Source: Chitinophagaceae bacterium DXS (GTDB lineage Bacteria > Bacteroidota > Bacteroidia > Chitinophagales > Chitinophagaceae). From it: a stretch of 64,000 nucleotides of DNA. Positions 27,349 to 36,984 of this stretch are shown piece after piece. The stretch is taken from assembly GCA_030345135.1 (NCBI GenBank), contig CP128386.1:4694548-4758547 (forward strand), in the 5' to 3' direction. Each line of letters starts with the position of its first letter. Within the stretch, counting starts at the first letter, position 1. Below the pieces are notes generated by a model. The model saw only the letters and a program-made list of their open reading frames with translations, searched no databases and was not told the DNA's origin. Made by a program: the position numbers and the translations under genes.

Positions 27349-30300
27349 CTAGAAACGGAACCCCATCGTCAGGTAAGGATAAAAGCCTTCCCTTGAGTAA
27401 CCCAGTAAAAATTGAAATAGTGCAAGCTGGGCAGGTGCAAAATATATGCCTGCGCCAGCAGCATTGTGCCATTTTCGCGAATCTTCATCTTTTTGCCACA
27501 CTCTGCCGATGTCATAAAACGCAATCATGCCAAATTGGCCGGGTAAAATATAATTGGCAAAGTCGGCCAGTTTAATACGTGCTTCAAAATTATTATACAC
27601 CATATGCGTGCCCGCGAACCGGTACCTGCGATAACCGGAGAGGTTTTCGCGTCCGTCCAGGAACATTGATTGATAAAATGCTGCATTGCCAAGCGTAAAA
27701 CCACCTCCCAACCTGTCTGCAATTACAACGCTTGATCTGGCATTCACACTTTTGTACAATGCTACTTCGGGGATAATCTGCGCAAAGGACTTGGAGTATT
27801 TGTTCAGCCCCTTAAAACCCTGCAAGCGCACATTTATGTAGGAGCCCCATGTGGGCAATATTTTGTTGTTTCTTGAATCTTTAATAAAACTGGCTACAAA
27901 GCCAACATGGCCTTTGTCATTTGCAATCGTAGCGCTGTCATAAGTAAGAATCAGCGCTGAATTGTTAATAACCCTGCCAACATTATCAGTGCTATCGTAA
28001 TGATAAAACTGAACTGCAGGGCCAACAGTAATGCTGGTACTTTCATCTGTTCTCCATCTTAAAGATGGCATAGCTTCGTACAATGCAAATCGCGTTCGGT
28101 AATATCTTTTGTAATCGCCGGTCTTATTAAACTCAGTTTCATTGCCGCTGCCAAAAAAGTTGATCGTGTTGTTTGGGGCATATACATTGCCATAGGCAAC
28201 GATATCCGCATTGCCGATTGCTTTGATCCATTCGCCTCTGTATCTTATCCTGTATGCTTTTGTAGAAAAAGAATGTGCTGCGGTAATTTGTTGTACGCTG
28301 CCATAAGGTCTTTTTCTGAATCCCTGTTGAGTATACTTAACACCAAGACCCAGTATCAGCCCGTCATCAATATTATAACCGGCCGTGATCAAAGGAGCTA
28401 CTATATTGTATATGTTGGAAGGAACAATGGCTGTGTTGGCGCTGTCATTAGATAAATGTTTGTGTATTTTTTGGGTTGATCCGCTAAACGCTGGGCTGTC
28501 TTTCTTTTCGTAAATGTGGGTTGCGGCGTTATTGTTTGCAATGTTGTATGATTTTTTTCCTTCTCCACCAACAATGCGGAATTTGATTGCGTTAAGCTGA
28601 TTGTCGATGGCAACGCTGTCATCACCTTTTGATGTAAATATTCTAACTTCTTTTGTTTCTCCTTTTACAAAAGTCCGGTTGTAGATAGATTGTTTAAGAT
28701 CTCCGTCTTTGGCGATTTTTTTGATAGATACGTTTACTGAACTGTCGTTGTTCGACGAAATCTTTACAAATTCATTTTTGGTGGTAGTTTGTATATCAAC
28801 GGTCTTACTATAAAAGCGATAATATGCCTCCATTGCCTTAGGAAGGTTTGTTCTTCTTTCTTTCAACTTGCGAAGCAGTTCATCATGTCGCAGATCATAT
28901 GCAGCTTTGGGGAGTGTGCGCAATGCGGCTTCGAGTACTGAATCTGTAAGCTTGGAAGTGAAATCATTCGTGATCGCCATCCACTGCTGATAGTTAAACT
29001 GGTTGAGCAGTCTTGCATTCATATACCTGGCGGACCAGAAGACGAAATTTGTCTTCTTAATTTCACCGTCAAAATTATGGAGGAAGGGTGCAATCCATTC
29101 CCTTGCTGCCGCTGTCGGAACTACACCTTCTTCTACATGAAATACCTGGTCGCGATCTCTTGGTACGGCAGCATAGGTTTTACCCTTTCCTTTTTTGGTG
29201 TCAACCCAGCGCCATTGATCCTCATGCCTGTCCCAGTCGCCAATGTAAAGATCAAGCAGCTTGGCGCGGAGATACAAAACGCTGTCTACGTTGTTGTCAT
29301 TGTCTTTGTCAAGCTCTGCGGCCATTTTAAAGGTGTTGTCTGATTTGCCCGGCGGTTCTCTTTCTTCCAGTAAACAGACCGTGTTTACAAATGTCTTTGC
29401 ATAAATGCCTAACGCCCTGTCAGGAGCCACTACTCCGATTACCGGGTTACTGTGGGGAACATTTACTGCGTTTGCTATAACCGGCACCACCAGCGCCGCG
29501 AATGGATGCTGCGCGCTCATTGCATCGTAAACCACATCTTTCGCAAATGTTTGTCTTAATTGTTCAGGAAGCAAAACGTCCGGATATTTCTCAACACTTC
29601 TCAGCGCCCATTCATTTCCGTTTTTGTCTTTTAGTCGCAACGATTTGGATTGGTGTCCGCCACCGCGTTTTACCGGAGTAAGGCCACTCTTTATTTCTGA
29701 TATTTTTATCACCGGCAGGGTAGTAGCAGCAGCCCATTCTTTGCGGTAATTTTCACCAAACAAATATCTGTGCAGCTTGCTTACATCATCATAAGCAGGG
29801 TGTACTTTTACTGTTGCGCTATCGCCCAATAACTGTCTAAAAGTCGTGTCTTCCTTTAGCTTCACATCTTCATTTTTTTGCGTGTAGGTAAAAACAGGTT
29901 GACTAACGGAGTCCGTGTTTATGTAATAAGTAAAAAGTATATTCCTGTTGCTTAGCAGATCGGCGGTGACAAAGCCGCCGCTCTTGTTTGTATACAGCGC
30001 ATTTTTTCCCTGCCTTACATAAGCATTTTTGGCGCCGGAGCCACTTACAACCTGTACCTGTTTATCTTTTATAAACTGAAGACCATGTTCGTGACCAGCA
30101 ACATGTACAACATTTGGGAAGTCTCTAAAAACATGATCAATCTGCCGGATCATATCCTTGTATAAAGGATGTGCCAGGTCCTCAGGATTCGTAAATGCTT
30201 TTCGCAACAGCGGGTAAAGTGAGCCTACAATGGGCAACGGTATGTAAAGGTTTTTATTGATTGCTGTAAAAGGAAAAAGATGATCCTTCCAGGAATAGTA

Positions 30301-30981
30301 ACCGCCATGGTGGCCATAAGACTGAAATGGATGATGTGATGCAAGGAGAATGGTTTTGTACCTGTTTTTGAACAGCAGTTCTTCAAAACGGGCAACTGCT
30401 TCCTCTTTTGTATTACAGTCGCAATCCGCATCGGGATTTTTTTTGTCGTGGACATAGACCCACCATTCAGAGTCGAATGCAATGATCACCAGATTATCTG
30501 AAACATTAATTTCTACCGGTCCCGGGCAACCGTTGGGCGGAAGCAGTTGAAGCAATGAATCCTGTTGTTCGTTCAGGAATTCCCATTGTCTTTTAATTTT
30601 TTGCAGGCCTTTGGGACCCATTCTGTCCCAATCATGATTGCCCGGTACAAAATAAACAGGTGCACCTTTGCTTCTCATGGGTTCATACTGCGAACGCAAT
30701 ATATCTTGTGTTTCCTTTTCTTTTTTGTTTCCGGGCAGGGCCATTCCCGTTGGGTAGATATTGTCTCCTAAAAAAAGAACCGTGGTGCGGGATGGAAGAA
30801 TTCTTCCGGCTGCGGAAGTGATCACCTGTTTTTGCTGTGGACCTATTTCTCCGGCATCGCCAATCAGTATGATCCTTTGTACAACAGAGTCCTGTTCAAA
30901 TGATCTGAACGATAATAAACAGCAAAGAAATGTCAGTGTGATCGTTCTTATTCCCGGTCTATATGTAATGCATGTACTCAT
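27349..30981 (-). CDS. Metallophosphoesterase / kinase-like / outer-membrane barrel fusion
   Basis: A 1210-aa exported fusion. After a signal region, residues about 35-330 form a calcineurin-like phosphoesterase: GDAGE, FLGDNIYP, VPGNHDW, ASHHPF and GHEHGLQ supply the metal ligands. Residues about 410-630 look like an atypical kinase: a WALRSVEK Lys, a helix-C-like VYDAMSAQHPFAA, IGDWDRHEDQW resembling a catalytic loop, and PRDRDQVF resembling the metal-binding Asp motif. From about 860 to the end is an Omp85-like beta-barrel (GRENLSGYRRYRF) ending MGFRF with the terminal Phe expected of outer-membrane proteins. The kinase-like reading is tentative; the other two domains are clear. It lies 14 bp after the propeller lipoprotein gene. 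Confidence 0.82.
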   Translation of the reverse strand: MSTCITYRPGIRTITLTFLCCLLSFRSFEQDSVVQRIILIGDAGEIGPQQKQVITSAAGRILPSRTTVLFLGDNIYPTGMALPGNKKEKETQDILRSQYEPMRSKGAPVYFVPGNHDWDRMGPKGLQKIKRQWEFLNEQQDSLLQLLPPNGCPGPVEINVSDNLVIIAFDSEWWVYVHDKKNPDADCDCNTKEEAVARFEELLFKNRYKTILLASHHPFQSYGHHGGYYSWKDHLFPFTAINKNLYIPLPIVGSLYPLLRKAFTNPEDLAHPLYKDMIRQIDHVFRDFPNVVHVAGHEHGLQFIKDKQVQVVSGSGAKNAYVRQGKNALYTNKSGGFVTADLLSNRNILFTYYINTDSVSQPVFTYTQKNEDVKLKEDTTFRQLLGDSATVKVHPAYDDVSKLHRYLFGENYRKEWAAATTLPVIKISEIKSGLTPVKRGGGHQSKSLRLKDKNGNEWALRSVEKYPDVLLPEQLRQTFAKDVVYDAMSAQHPFAALVVPVIANAVNVPHSNPVIGVVAPDRALGIYAKTFVNTVCLLEEREPPGKSDNTFKMAAELDKDNDNNVDSVLYLRAKLLDLYIGDWDRHEDQWRWVDTKKGKGKTYAAVPRDRDQVFHVEEGVVPTAAAREWIAPFLHNFDGEIKKTNFVFWSARYMNARLLNQFNYQQWMAITNDFTSKLTDSVLEAALRTLPKAAYDLRHDELLRKLKERRTNLPKAMEAYYRFYSKTVDIQTTTKNEFVKISSNNDSSVNVSIKKIAKDGDLKQSIYNRTFVKGETKEVRIFTSKGDDSVAIDNQLNAIKFRIVGGEGKKSYNIANNNAATHIYEKKDSPAFSGSTQKIHKHLSNDSANTAIVPSNIYNIVAPLITAGYNIDDGLILGLGVKYTQQGFRKRPYGSVQQITAAHSFSTKAYRIRYRGEWIKAIGNADIVAYGNVYAPNNTINFFGSGNETEFNKTGDYKRYYRTRFALYEAMPSLRWRTDESTSITVGPAVQFYHYDSTDNVGRVINNSALILTYDSATIANDKGHVGFVASFIKDSRNNKILPTWGSYINVRLQGFKGLNKYSKSFAQIIPEVALYKSVNARSSVVIADRLGGGFTLGNAAFYQSMFLDGRENLSGYRRYRFAGTHMVYNNFEARIKLADFANYILPGQFGMIAFYDIGRVWQKDEDSRKWHNAAGAGIYFAPAQLALFQFLLGYSREGFYPYLTMGFRF

Positions 30982-30995
30982 CAGCAGGGCATAAA

Positions 30996-31853
30996 TTATT
31001 TATTCAGGAATTTAAATTTCAGTACGTTCCCATTTTTCAGATCGTCACCTTCATTAGATATGTAAAGATTGTGTTCACTATCAAAAGCAATCCCTTCCGG
31101 TTGAAGAAATGTCCCGGGGTCCAGATCAAATACCTGCTTGACTTTCCAGTTTTCATCTGTAATCACCAGCATCTTATTGGACGCAGAAAGAATGAACCAC
31201 TCGTTGGTACGTAAATTAAATGTCAATGCAGAAGGACGGAACTTTACATTTTTTTTCTCCGTTAAGGCCTGTATTTGTTTTACATCTATAGAGAACTGAC
31301 TTGAATTGATCAGTGAATCGTTGCTTACTGTTAATACATATCCGCTAACTTCTTTTGAAGATTTATCGTCGGCGCATTTTTTGCACAGCACATACAGGTT
31401 GTTCTGTTTTGCATCAGCATGCAGCCCCTCGTATTCACCTTTAGGTAAAAGATTGACCCATTCTTTTGAATTTATGGATGATTCAGTTTTGGCGGAAAGT
31501 GGAAAAGAGTAAAGTGTTCCGTCGCTGCGCAATACAAAAACAACATTATTTAAAATTGCCAGATCTTCATAATCGCCGCGCTTGCCAAATTTTGCAGAGC
31601 TTATTTTTCTACTGCCTAGTTGCCAGAAAAACAACTTGCCTTCTTCATCCTGTATCGCATAAATTGTATCATTTTTCAGGTTGTTAAAAGTAATGCCGGA
31701 AATTTCCTGCAGGCTTTCCGTCATGGTGAATTTTTCCGGTGTGTTTAAATCATAATTGGCAGGCGAAGGAAAAATTTTCTTTTGTGCGCACGCAGTTATG
31801 CTGGTAATGATTATGTATAAGTAAGAAAAAATGATTGCGTACTTTAACTTCAT
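30996..31853 (-). CDS. SdiA-regulated/phytase-like beta-propeller lipoprotein
   Basis: A 285-aa lipoprotein (signal ending SITAC, Cys about residue 22) with a propeller: LQEISGITF, YAIQDEEGKLFFW, GDYEDLAIL, GEYEGLHAD, RPSALTF, LQPEGIAFD and LYISNEGDD are the repeated blade motifs of the SdiA-regulated family. Such propellers resemble phytase-like ones and may bind phosphate compounds or calcium. It is encoded between polyphosphate kinase (11 bp) and the phosphoesterase fusion (14 bp), which supports a role in phosphate handling at the outer surface, though unproven. Confidence 0.85.
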   Translation of the reverse strand: MKLKYAIIFSYLYIIITSITACAQKKIFPSPANYDLNTPEKFTMTESLQEISGITFNNLKNDTIYAIQDEEGKLFFWQLGSRKISSAKFGKRGDYEDLAILNNVVFVLRSDGTLYSFPLSAKTESSINSKEWVNLLPKGEYEGLHADAKQNNLYVLCKKCADDKSSKEVSGYVLTVSNDSLINSSQFSIDVKQIQALTEKKNVKFRPSALTFNLRTNEWFILSASNKMLVITDENWKVKQVFDLDPGTFLQPEGIAFDSEHNLYISNEGDDLKNGNVLKFKFLNK

Positions 31854-31864
31854 GGCCCCATTGT

Positions 31865-33958
31865 TTAAGATGAATGATCAGCAGATATTTGCTTTTCACT
31901 AAAAATTTCTTCCTTAGATGAATTGTTGCTTAACAGATCATAAATGGCTTTCTGCGAACATAACGGAGGCGCATTTCCGCTGACCGGCACATTCATGAGC
32001 TCGCTGTTGATGGTAACGGCTTGTGCATTATCGTTCAGTTGCAAGTATGTTATTTTCAGCAATTCATTTTTTATTGTAGTGTCGTAAATCGGAAAACAAA
32101 CTTCCACGCGATGATAAATGTTCCGGTTCATCCAGTCGGCTGACCCGATAAATATTTCTTTGTCTCCATTATTATTGAATATAAACAGTCTGCCATGTTC
32201 CAGGTAACGGTCTACAATTCTTGTTACTGTTATATTCTCGCTCAGACCTGAAATGCCGGGAACAATACAGCAAATACTCCGGACGATCAGCCGGATCTTT
32301 ACACCGGCTTTAGAAGCTTCATACAATTTGTCAATCAGAACCCGTTCTTCCAGGTTGTTGAGCTTTATAATTATCTCGGCAGGAATGCCTGATTTAGCAA
32401 AACTAATTTCGCGATCTATTAGCTGCAGAAACCGCTCCTGCATGTTGACACGCGCAACCAGCAGGTGTTGCAAATGAATGTTGTCAAATGCCGGACGTTT
32501 CTTGCGTTGTAAAAGCATAATGAAAATCAACTCAAGTTCGCGCAGCATTTCTTTATGAGAAGTGAACAGGATATGATCTGTATAAAACCTCGCCGTACTT
32601 TCATTGAAGTTTCCCGTAGCTAAAAGCCCGGAGTATTTCAGTCTTCCATTTTCTTCTTTTTTTACCAACGCAACTTTCGCGTGCACTTTGAGTGATGGTA
32701 TGCTGTAAACAATTTGTATGCCCGCGGCTTTCATTAATTTAGACCATCTAATGTTATTGCCCTCGTCAAACCTGGCCTTCAGTTCAACAAATACAGTCAC
32801 TTTTTTGCCGTTTTTTGCCGCGCTGATCAAGGCATTGGCAATTTTTGAATCATCAGCAATGCGGTATAACGTCACGTATATTTCCCGCACATCTTCATTG
32901 ATGGATGCCTCATTAAAAAAGCGTAATACGGTATTGTAGGTTTGATAGGGCGTGTGAACGATGATGTCTTGTTGCTCGATTTGGCGTAAAAGAAGCGTCT
33001 CTTTGTCCACCAGTACATCTATCGCCGGCCACTTATCATAACATAATGCCGGAATATTCAAAGGTAGCTGGGCTAGATCTTTCAGGTTGTGATAATTGCC
33101 GCCCTGCATAAGTGTACCCTCGTTAAGTCGGAATGCGCTTACTAGCGTGTGAAAAATACGCAAAGGAATGCCGGGCTGATAGAGGAATCTTGCGGCAAAA
33201 CCAAGGTCTCGTTTGCTAAGTTGTCTTTCAATCAGTTCCGCGATATCTCCCTCGTAGTCTTCATCCAGAAATAATTCGGCGTCGCGGGTGACTTTAAAAT
33301 TATAGGCTCCCTTAATCGCGTGAGTTGGAAATATATCCTGCAGGTTTTCGTTGATAATATCATCCAGAAAAACAACATATTGTCTCCCTGCTTCAAAAAC
33401 AGTGTAAAATCTCGGAAGTGAAACGGACGGAATATTAATAATGGCTAATTGTTCAACGCCGTTCTTTTCTAAAATTACCGCCATGTACAAACGGTTATTT
33501 TCGGGAAAAAAGTTAGCACCCGTTGAGATAAAAACAGGTTGCAAAAAAGCCAGTACCTGTGTAAAAAAATAAGCTGTTATATGTGGCCTGATAATTTCCG
33601 GCACAGCTTTGTTAACTATCAGCTCAATGTTATTTTCAGCAAGCAGTGGTTGTATTTGCCCCAGGAATATTTTTCCGAAGAATTCCTGCTGTCGCTGTAT
33701 TGTATTTTGAATATCGTTCAGTATGTCTGTAATTTCATTTTGTGCTTCAGTATCCTTTTTATTGGCAGCATTTTTCTGAACGGCAAGTAATGCAGGAATT
33801 CTAACGCGGTAAAACTCATCAAGATTGGAAGAGTATATAGACAGGAATCTGATTCTTTCCATTAGTGGCACAGATACTTTTGCTGCTTCGTCAAGCACTC
33901 TTGCGTTAAAAGAAAGCCAGCTAATATCCCTGTTAAAATAAATTGGTGTTCCGGTCAT
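31865..33958 (-). CDS. ppk1: Polyphosphate kinase 1
   Basis: Makes polyphosphate from ATP, reversibly. The 697-aa protein shows the PPK N-domain signature FNRDISWLSFNARVLDEA (residues 8-25), RIRFLSIYSSNLDEFYRVR, the phosphohistidine region LKVHAKVAL with SGLLATGNFNES following, and the second active-site segment LEHGRLFIF with GSADWMNRN. Length fits PPK1. It is the second gene of a leftward five-gene run, 11 bp before the propeller lipoprotein gene and 114 bp after the HD-PycTM gene. Confidence 0.94.
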   Translation of the reverse strand: MTGTPIYFNRDISWLSFNARVLDEAAKVSVPLMERIRFLSIYSSNLDEFYRVRIPALLAVQKNAANKKDTEAQNEITDILNDIQNTIQRQQEFFGKIFLGQIQPLLAENNIELIVNKAVPEIIRPHITAYFFTQVLAFLQPVFISTGANFFPENNRLYMAVILEKNGVEQLAIINIPSVSLPRFYTVFEAGRQYVVFLDDIINENLQDIFPTHAIKGAYNFKVTRDAELFLDEDYEGDIAELIERQLSKRDLGFAARFLYQPGIPLRIFHTLVSAFRLNEGTLMQGGNYHNLKDLAQLPLNIPALCYDKWPAIDVLVDKETLLLRQIEQQDIIVHTPYQTYNTVLRFFNEASINEDVREIYVTLYRIADDSKIANALISAAKNGKKVTVFVELKARFDEGNNIRWSKLMKAAGIQIVYSIPSLKVHAKVALVKKEENGRLKYSGLLATGNFNESTARFYTDHILFTSHKEMLRELELIFIMLLQRKKRPAFDNIHLQHLLVARVNMQERFLQLIDREISFAKSGIPAEIIIKLNNLEERVLIDKLYEASKAGVKIRLIVRSICCIVPGISGLSENITVTRIVDRYLEHGRLFIFNNNGDKEIFIGSADWMNRNIYHRVEVCFPIYDTTIKNELLKITYLQLNDNAQAVTINSELMNVPVSGNAPPLCSQKAIYDLLSNNSSKEEIFSEKQISADHSS

Positions 33959-34072
33959 GTAACGCTATTGTTTTTATTGCTGATCTCCTGGTTTAAATTC
34001 CTGCTTAACTAGATTCGCCGTTGTCTGTCGCCCTGCATTAAATTGCTTTTCAGCAAAGGATGCCCATTCGTA

Positions 34073-35299
34073 TTATTTCCCGAAATAAACAGAAGCAATC
34101 ACAAACGCTATTACAGATACCACCATTCCAAACATGAATACATTGTAAGAAATACGCAGCATCCGGTATTTTTTGCCGAGTACAGTTCCCTGGGAATATA
34201 CATCCTTAATAAGACTCCCATACAGAAACTCCCGGTCGTTCATCATATGCAACATGCCATCTGTATATTCTTCCAGGTTCATGCGGTAAAAATTACCAAA
34301 GAAGAGGAGGTTTACTTTTTTTTGCCTGATATCTTCCGGCGTAAAAGTGCCGGAAGGAATTTTTGGCCTTGTTGCAATAATTGAAAACACCGTGGTTATA
34401 ACGCAGACTGCTAAAAGCATCACCGATGGAATAGTAAGGTGCGGATAATCTTCAATTTTCCTCAACAGCACACTCAGTAATACTGAAATGATAATAGAGT
34501 TGGTTGAAATCATTATGTGTGCCTTGCTGTCCGCCATGTCGCTCAGGCGTTGCTGATTGTTGGATGTAATGCGGAACATCGTTTCAATTCCGCGTTCAGG
34601 CCTGTCGTTTTTTTCTTTCTTGTTCTTATGACCTTGCTCTTTCTCGTCTTTAACCGGCGTCAGTATTGTTTTTTCAGTGATTTGTTCCGAAGCATTTTCT
34701 TCTTTCGCTTCTATTTTATGCATTAACTTTTCCAGGTTCTGTTGTTTTGTATCCGAAAGAAGCAATCGGCAATAATCTGTGTGATATTGATGTTGCTGCA
34801 GGAAAAGCACAGTTTTTCTATTCCACTCGTCTTTGCCGATATCGGCGTTATGAAATGCCATATATTCTTTTCGCAACAGCTTATTCACTTTTCCAAAATC
34901 TTCTGTTCCCAGGTGAAAAAGGTCTGCGTCGCAAACAATTTTTTCCAGCAAAGTTTCCGGCCGTTGAGGCATTTTAGTAGCCAGGATACATTTTTTTACT
35001 TTTTGGATCGTACCCTCGTCAACGGACGTTTTCTGTAAAAAGTCTGCTGCCAGCTGCGCGCCTGCTGCTTCGTGATCCCCTGGTTGGATGTAATAACCTG
35101 CATCGTGAAACCAGGCGGCGGCAACCACAATAAAAAAATCCTCGTCCGATAACTGATAATGATTGGCAATTTCCTTTGCAGCTGTAACTACCCTTTCGGT
35201 GTGCTGCATATTGTGATACACCAGCTTTTCGTCGGGGTGTTCCGTAAAAAAAGTAGTGGCAAATTGTTTGGCCTGTTCTAATAACTGCTGATAATTCAT
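34073..35299 (-). CDS. HD phosphohydrolase fused to a Pycsar-type membrane effector domain
   Basis: A 408-aa protein. The N-terminal 195 residues are an HD domain with the metal ligands in HNMQHTERVV, AWFHDAGYY and CDADLFHLG. A charged Lys/Glu linker (about 200-240) follows. The C-terminal about 160 residues are the DUF5706/PycTM fold: DSKAHIMISTNSIIISVLLS (first membrane helix), a second helix VMLLAVCVITTVFSII, the FYRMNLEEYTDGM motif, and a last helix near the end. PycTM domains act as membrane effectors in cyclic-pyrimidine (Pycsar) defence, but no cyclase gene is near. Upstream of ppk1, probably in the same transcript. Confidence 0.85.
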   Translation of the reverse strand: MNYQQLLEQAKQFATTFFTEHPDEKLVYHNMQHTERVVTAAKEIANHYQLSDEDFFIVVAAAWFHDAGYYIQPGDHEAAGAQLAADFLQKTSVDEGTIQKVKKCILATKMPQRPETLLEKIVCDADLFHLGTEDFGKVNKLLRKEYMAFHNADIGKDEWNRKTVLFLQQHQYHTDYCRLLLSDTKQQNLEKLMHKIEAKEENASEQITEKTILTPVKDEKEQGHKNKKEKNDRPERGIETMFRITSNNQQRLSDMADSKAHIMISTNSIIISVLLSVLLRKIEDYPHLTIPSVMLLAVCVITTVFSIIATRPKIPSGTFTPEDIRQKKVNLLFFGNFYRMNLEEYTDGMLHMMNDREFLYGSLIKDVYSQGTVLGKKYRMLRISYNVFMFGMVVSVIAFVIASVYFGK

Positions 35300-35939
35300 T
35301 ACTTCCGATAATTATTATTATGAATATAATGCATGTTCACCTGGAAAGGAAATTCCGCAACGCTTGTTCCCCGCCTGCATTTTTACTGTGATAATTTAAC
35401 TGCTGTTTACCTAAAGGTGCGCAAACCGGCAAAAACAAAGGCATCGCTAAGAAACAACATTGAAACGTAATATTATAAATTGATCTTAATCCAATTTTTT
35501 ACAACATGAAATTTGACAATAAAATGAATAGTTTATACTACAGTTAGCCTTTGATGGTGAAAGTGTTGCAAAGATAATCATGCGAACTTTATAAGTACAA
35601 TTTTGTGCTATAATGTTTTTGCAGTTCCAAAACATTGGCTGCGTTGTCTTGTGTTGATGGTGAATTAGTTTAATATGATGGTTGGTGACCGGGTTACAAG
35701 TAGCCAATTACCTTTATTTTTTTGATTTTAAGTTACTTATCGATAAACAGACAGCTGATAATTGAAGTAGTTTCTTATTTTTGAAGCCTCTTTGTTTGTT
35801 GAAATTAAAAGTATTATAATTTACTGCCAACAATCAGGCATCTATTGGAATAATTCCTTACCTTGAAAAAATGCTTCTAAGGTAATTTCAGCAAAGTTTA
35901 GAAACGTAATTAAACCTATAGCTATGAACAACTGCACTT
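35300..35939. other. Intergenic region between diverging genes
   Basis: About 640 bp between leftward HD-PycTM and rightward Hpt genes, AT-rich. A TATTTTTG box at 35776-35783 fits the TAnnTTTG type and points right. A 12-codon frame (from 35923) precedes the Hpt start, overlapping it in another frame. I see no other structured element; a 73-codon minus-strand frame looks spurious. Confidence 0.5.
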
Positions 35940-36293
35940 ATGATCAAGCAATTATTGAATAAGGAAGCCTTAAATGTCTATTTCGATAACGATTATGGCA
36001 TAGCCTTAAGTGTGTTAAAGATTTTTATTGATGAGATATTGCCCGAAACGTATTCGCTCTTATCCGTAACCGGTGAGGATGATGTAATGCAGATCGTGCA
36101 TAAGATAAAACCCTCGTACAGAATGATTGGCCTGAGATCATTTGCCGGAGCACTTGAAACAATTGAAGAGAATTGCGACAAAGGCAACTACGGCAAAGTC
36201 AAAGGTATGATTGGTGATTTTATGAGTGAACTTAATTCAGTAAAACCCCTGATACTGGACGAATTTACTCATCTGTCAAAATTGTATAAGTAG
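35940..36293 (+). CDS. Histidine phosphotransfer (Hpt) domain protein
   Basis: A 117-aa stand-alone four-helix Hpt protein. The phospho-accepting His lies in IVHKIKPSYRMIG (about residue 57) with the expected Lys three residues later. It would accept a phosphoryl group from a sensor kinase and pass it to a response regulator. The stop codon is one base before the ATG of the LytTR regulator, so the two are translated together and are likely partners. No kinase is adjacent. Confidence 0.8.
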   Translation: MIKQLLNKEALNVYFDNDYGIALSVLKIFIDEILPETYSLLSVTGEDDVMQIVHKIKPSYRMIGLRSFAGALETIEENCDKGNYGKVKGMIGDFMSELNSVKPLILDEFTHLSKLYK

Positions 36294-36294
36294 T

Positions 36295-36984
36295 ATGGAT
36301 CTGAGATGTATTATTGTGGATGACGATAAGATATCATTATTGCATCTGCAACGTTTAATAGAGCAGGAACCTTACCTATCCCTTAGTGGAGCTTTTACCG
36401 GTGCTGAAGAAGCATCCGCTTACCTTGTCGAAAACGTGGTGGATCTTATCTTCCTCGATATTGAAATGCCCGGAATTAATGGCTTTCAGTTGCTGGACAC
36501 ATTGTCTTATATGCCGCATGTTATCTTAACTACTTCTAAAACGGAGTATGCTTTTACAGCGTTTCAATACAACGTAACAGATTACCTGAAAAAGCCTCTC
36601 ACAAAGCCTCGTTTTAAGGAGGCGCTTGAAAAGGTTAAGCCTTCATTACCCAAACACAAAAGCGCAACCGTTAGCGACCTGTTCATAAAAACAGATGGCC
36701 GCCTGATACGTTTGCATGATAACGAAATACTTTTTGTTGAGGCCCTGGGTGACTACGTGAAATTTGTTACAGAGAACAATAAGTACCATCTTTCACTAAC
36801 CACGCTGAAAAGTATAGAAGAGAAGCTTAACGGCGATATTTTTTTGAAAGTGCATCGTTCGTATATCATCAATACCAAAAAGATCAATGATATAGAAGAT
36901 AATTCCATTGTGATTGGTAAACATGTTATTCCTATAAGTAAAAGTCACCGCAAACGTGTAATGGATAAGCTGAATATTGTTTAG
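36295..36984 (+). CDS. LytTR-family response regulator
   Basis: A 229-aa regulator: receiver domain at residues 1-115 with acid pocket VDDDK (8-12), phospho-Asp 55 in LIFLDIEMPG, the T/S and Lys switch residues (LTTSK, KKPLTK), then a LytTR DNA-binding domain (about 130-229) with LFVEALGDYVKFVT and LKVHRSYIINTKKI. Binds direct repeats as a dimer when phosphorylated. It is coupled to the Hpt gene. The targets are unknown; the KAS III-like gene lies downstream but about 410 bp away. Confidence 0.9.
   Translation: MDLRCIIVDDDKISLLHLQRLIEQEPYLSLSGAFTGAEEASAYLVENVVDLIFLDIEMPGINGFQLLDTLSYMPHVILTTSKTEYAFTAFQYNVTDYLKKPLTKPRFKEALEKVKPSLPKHKSATVSDLFIKTDGRLIRLHDNEILFVEALGDYVKFVTENNKYHLSLTTLKSIEEKLNGDIFLKVHRSYIINTKKINDIEDNSIVIGKHVIPISKSHRKRVMDKLNIV

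Noticed and set aside
34073-35299. Complete Pycsar defence system
   Set aside because: Only the effector-like domain is present; no uridylate/cytidylate cyclase gene was found within the window.
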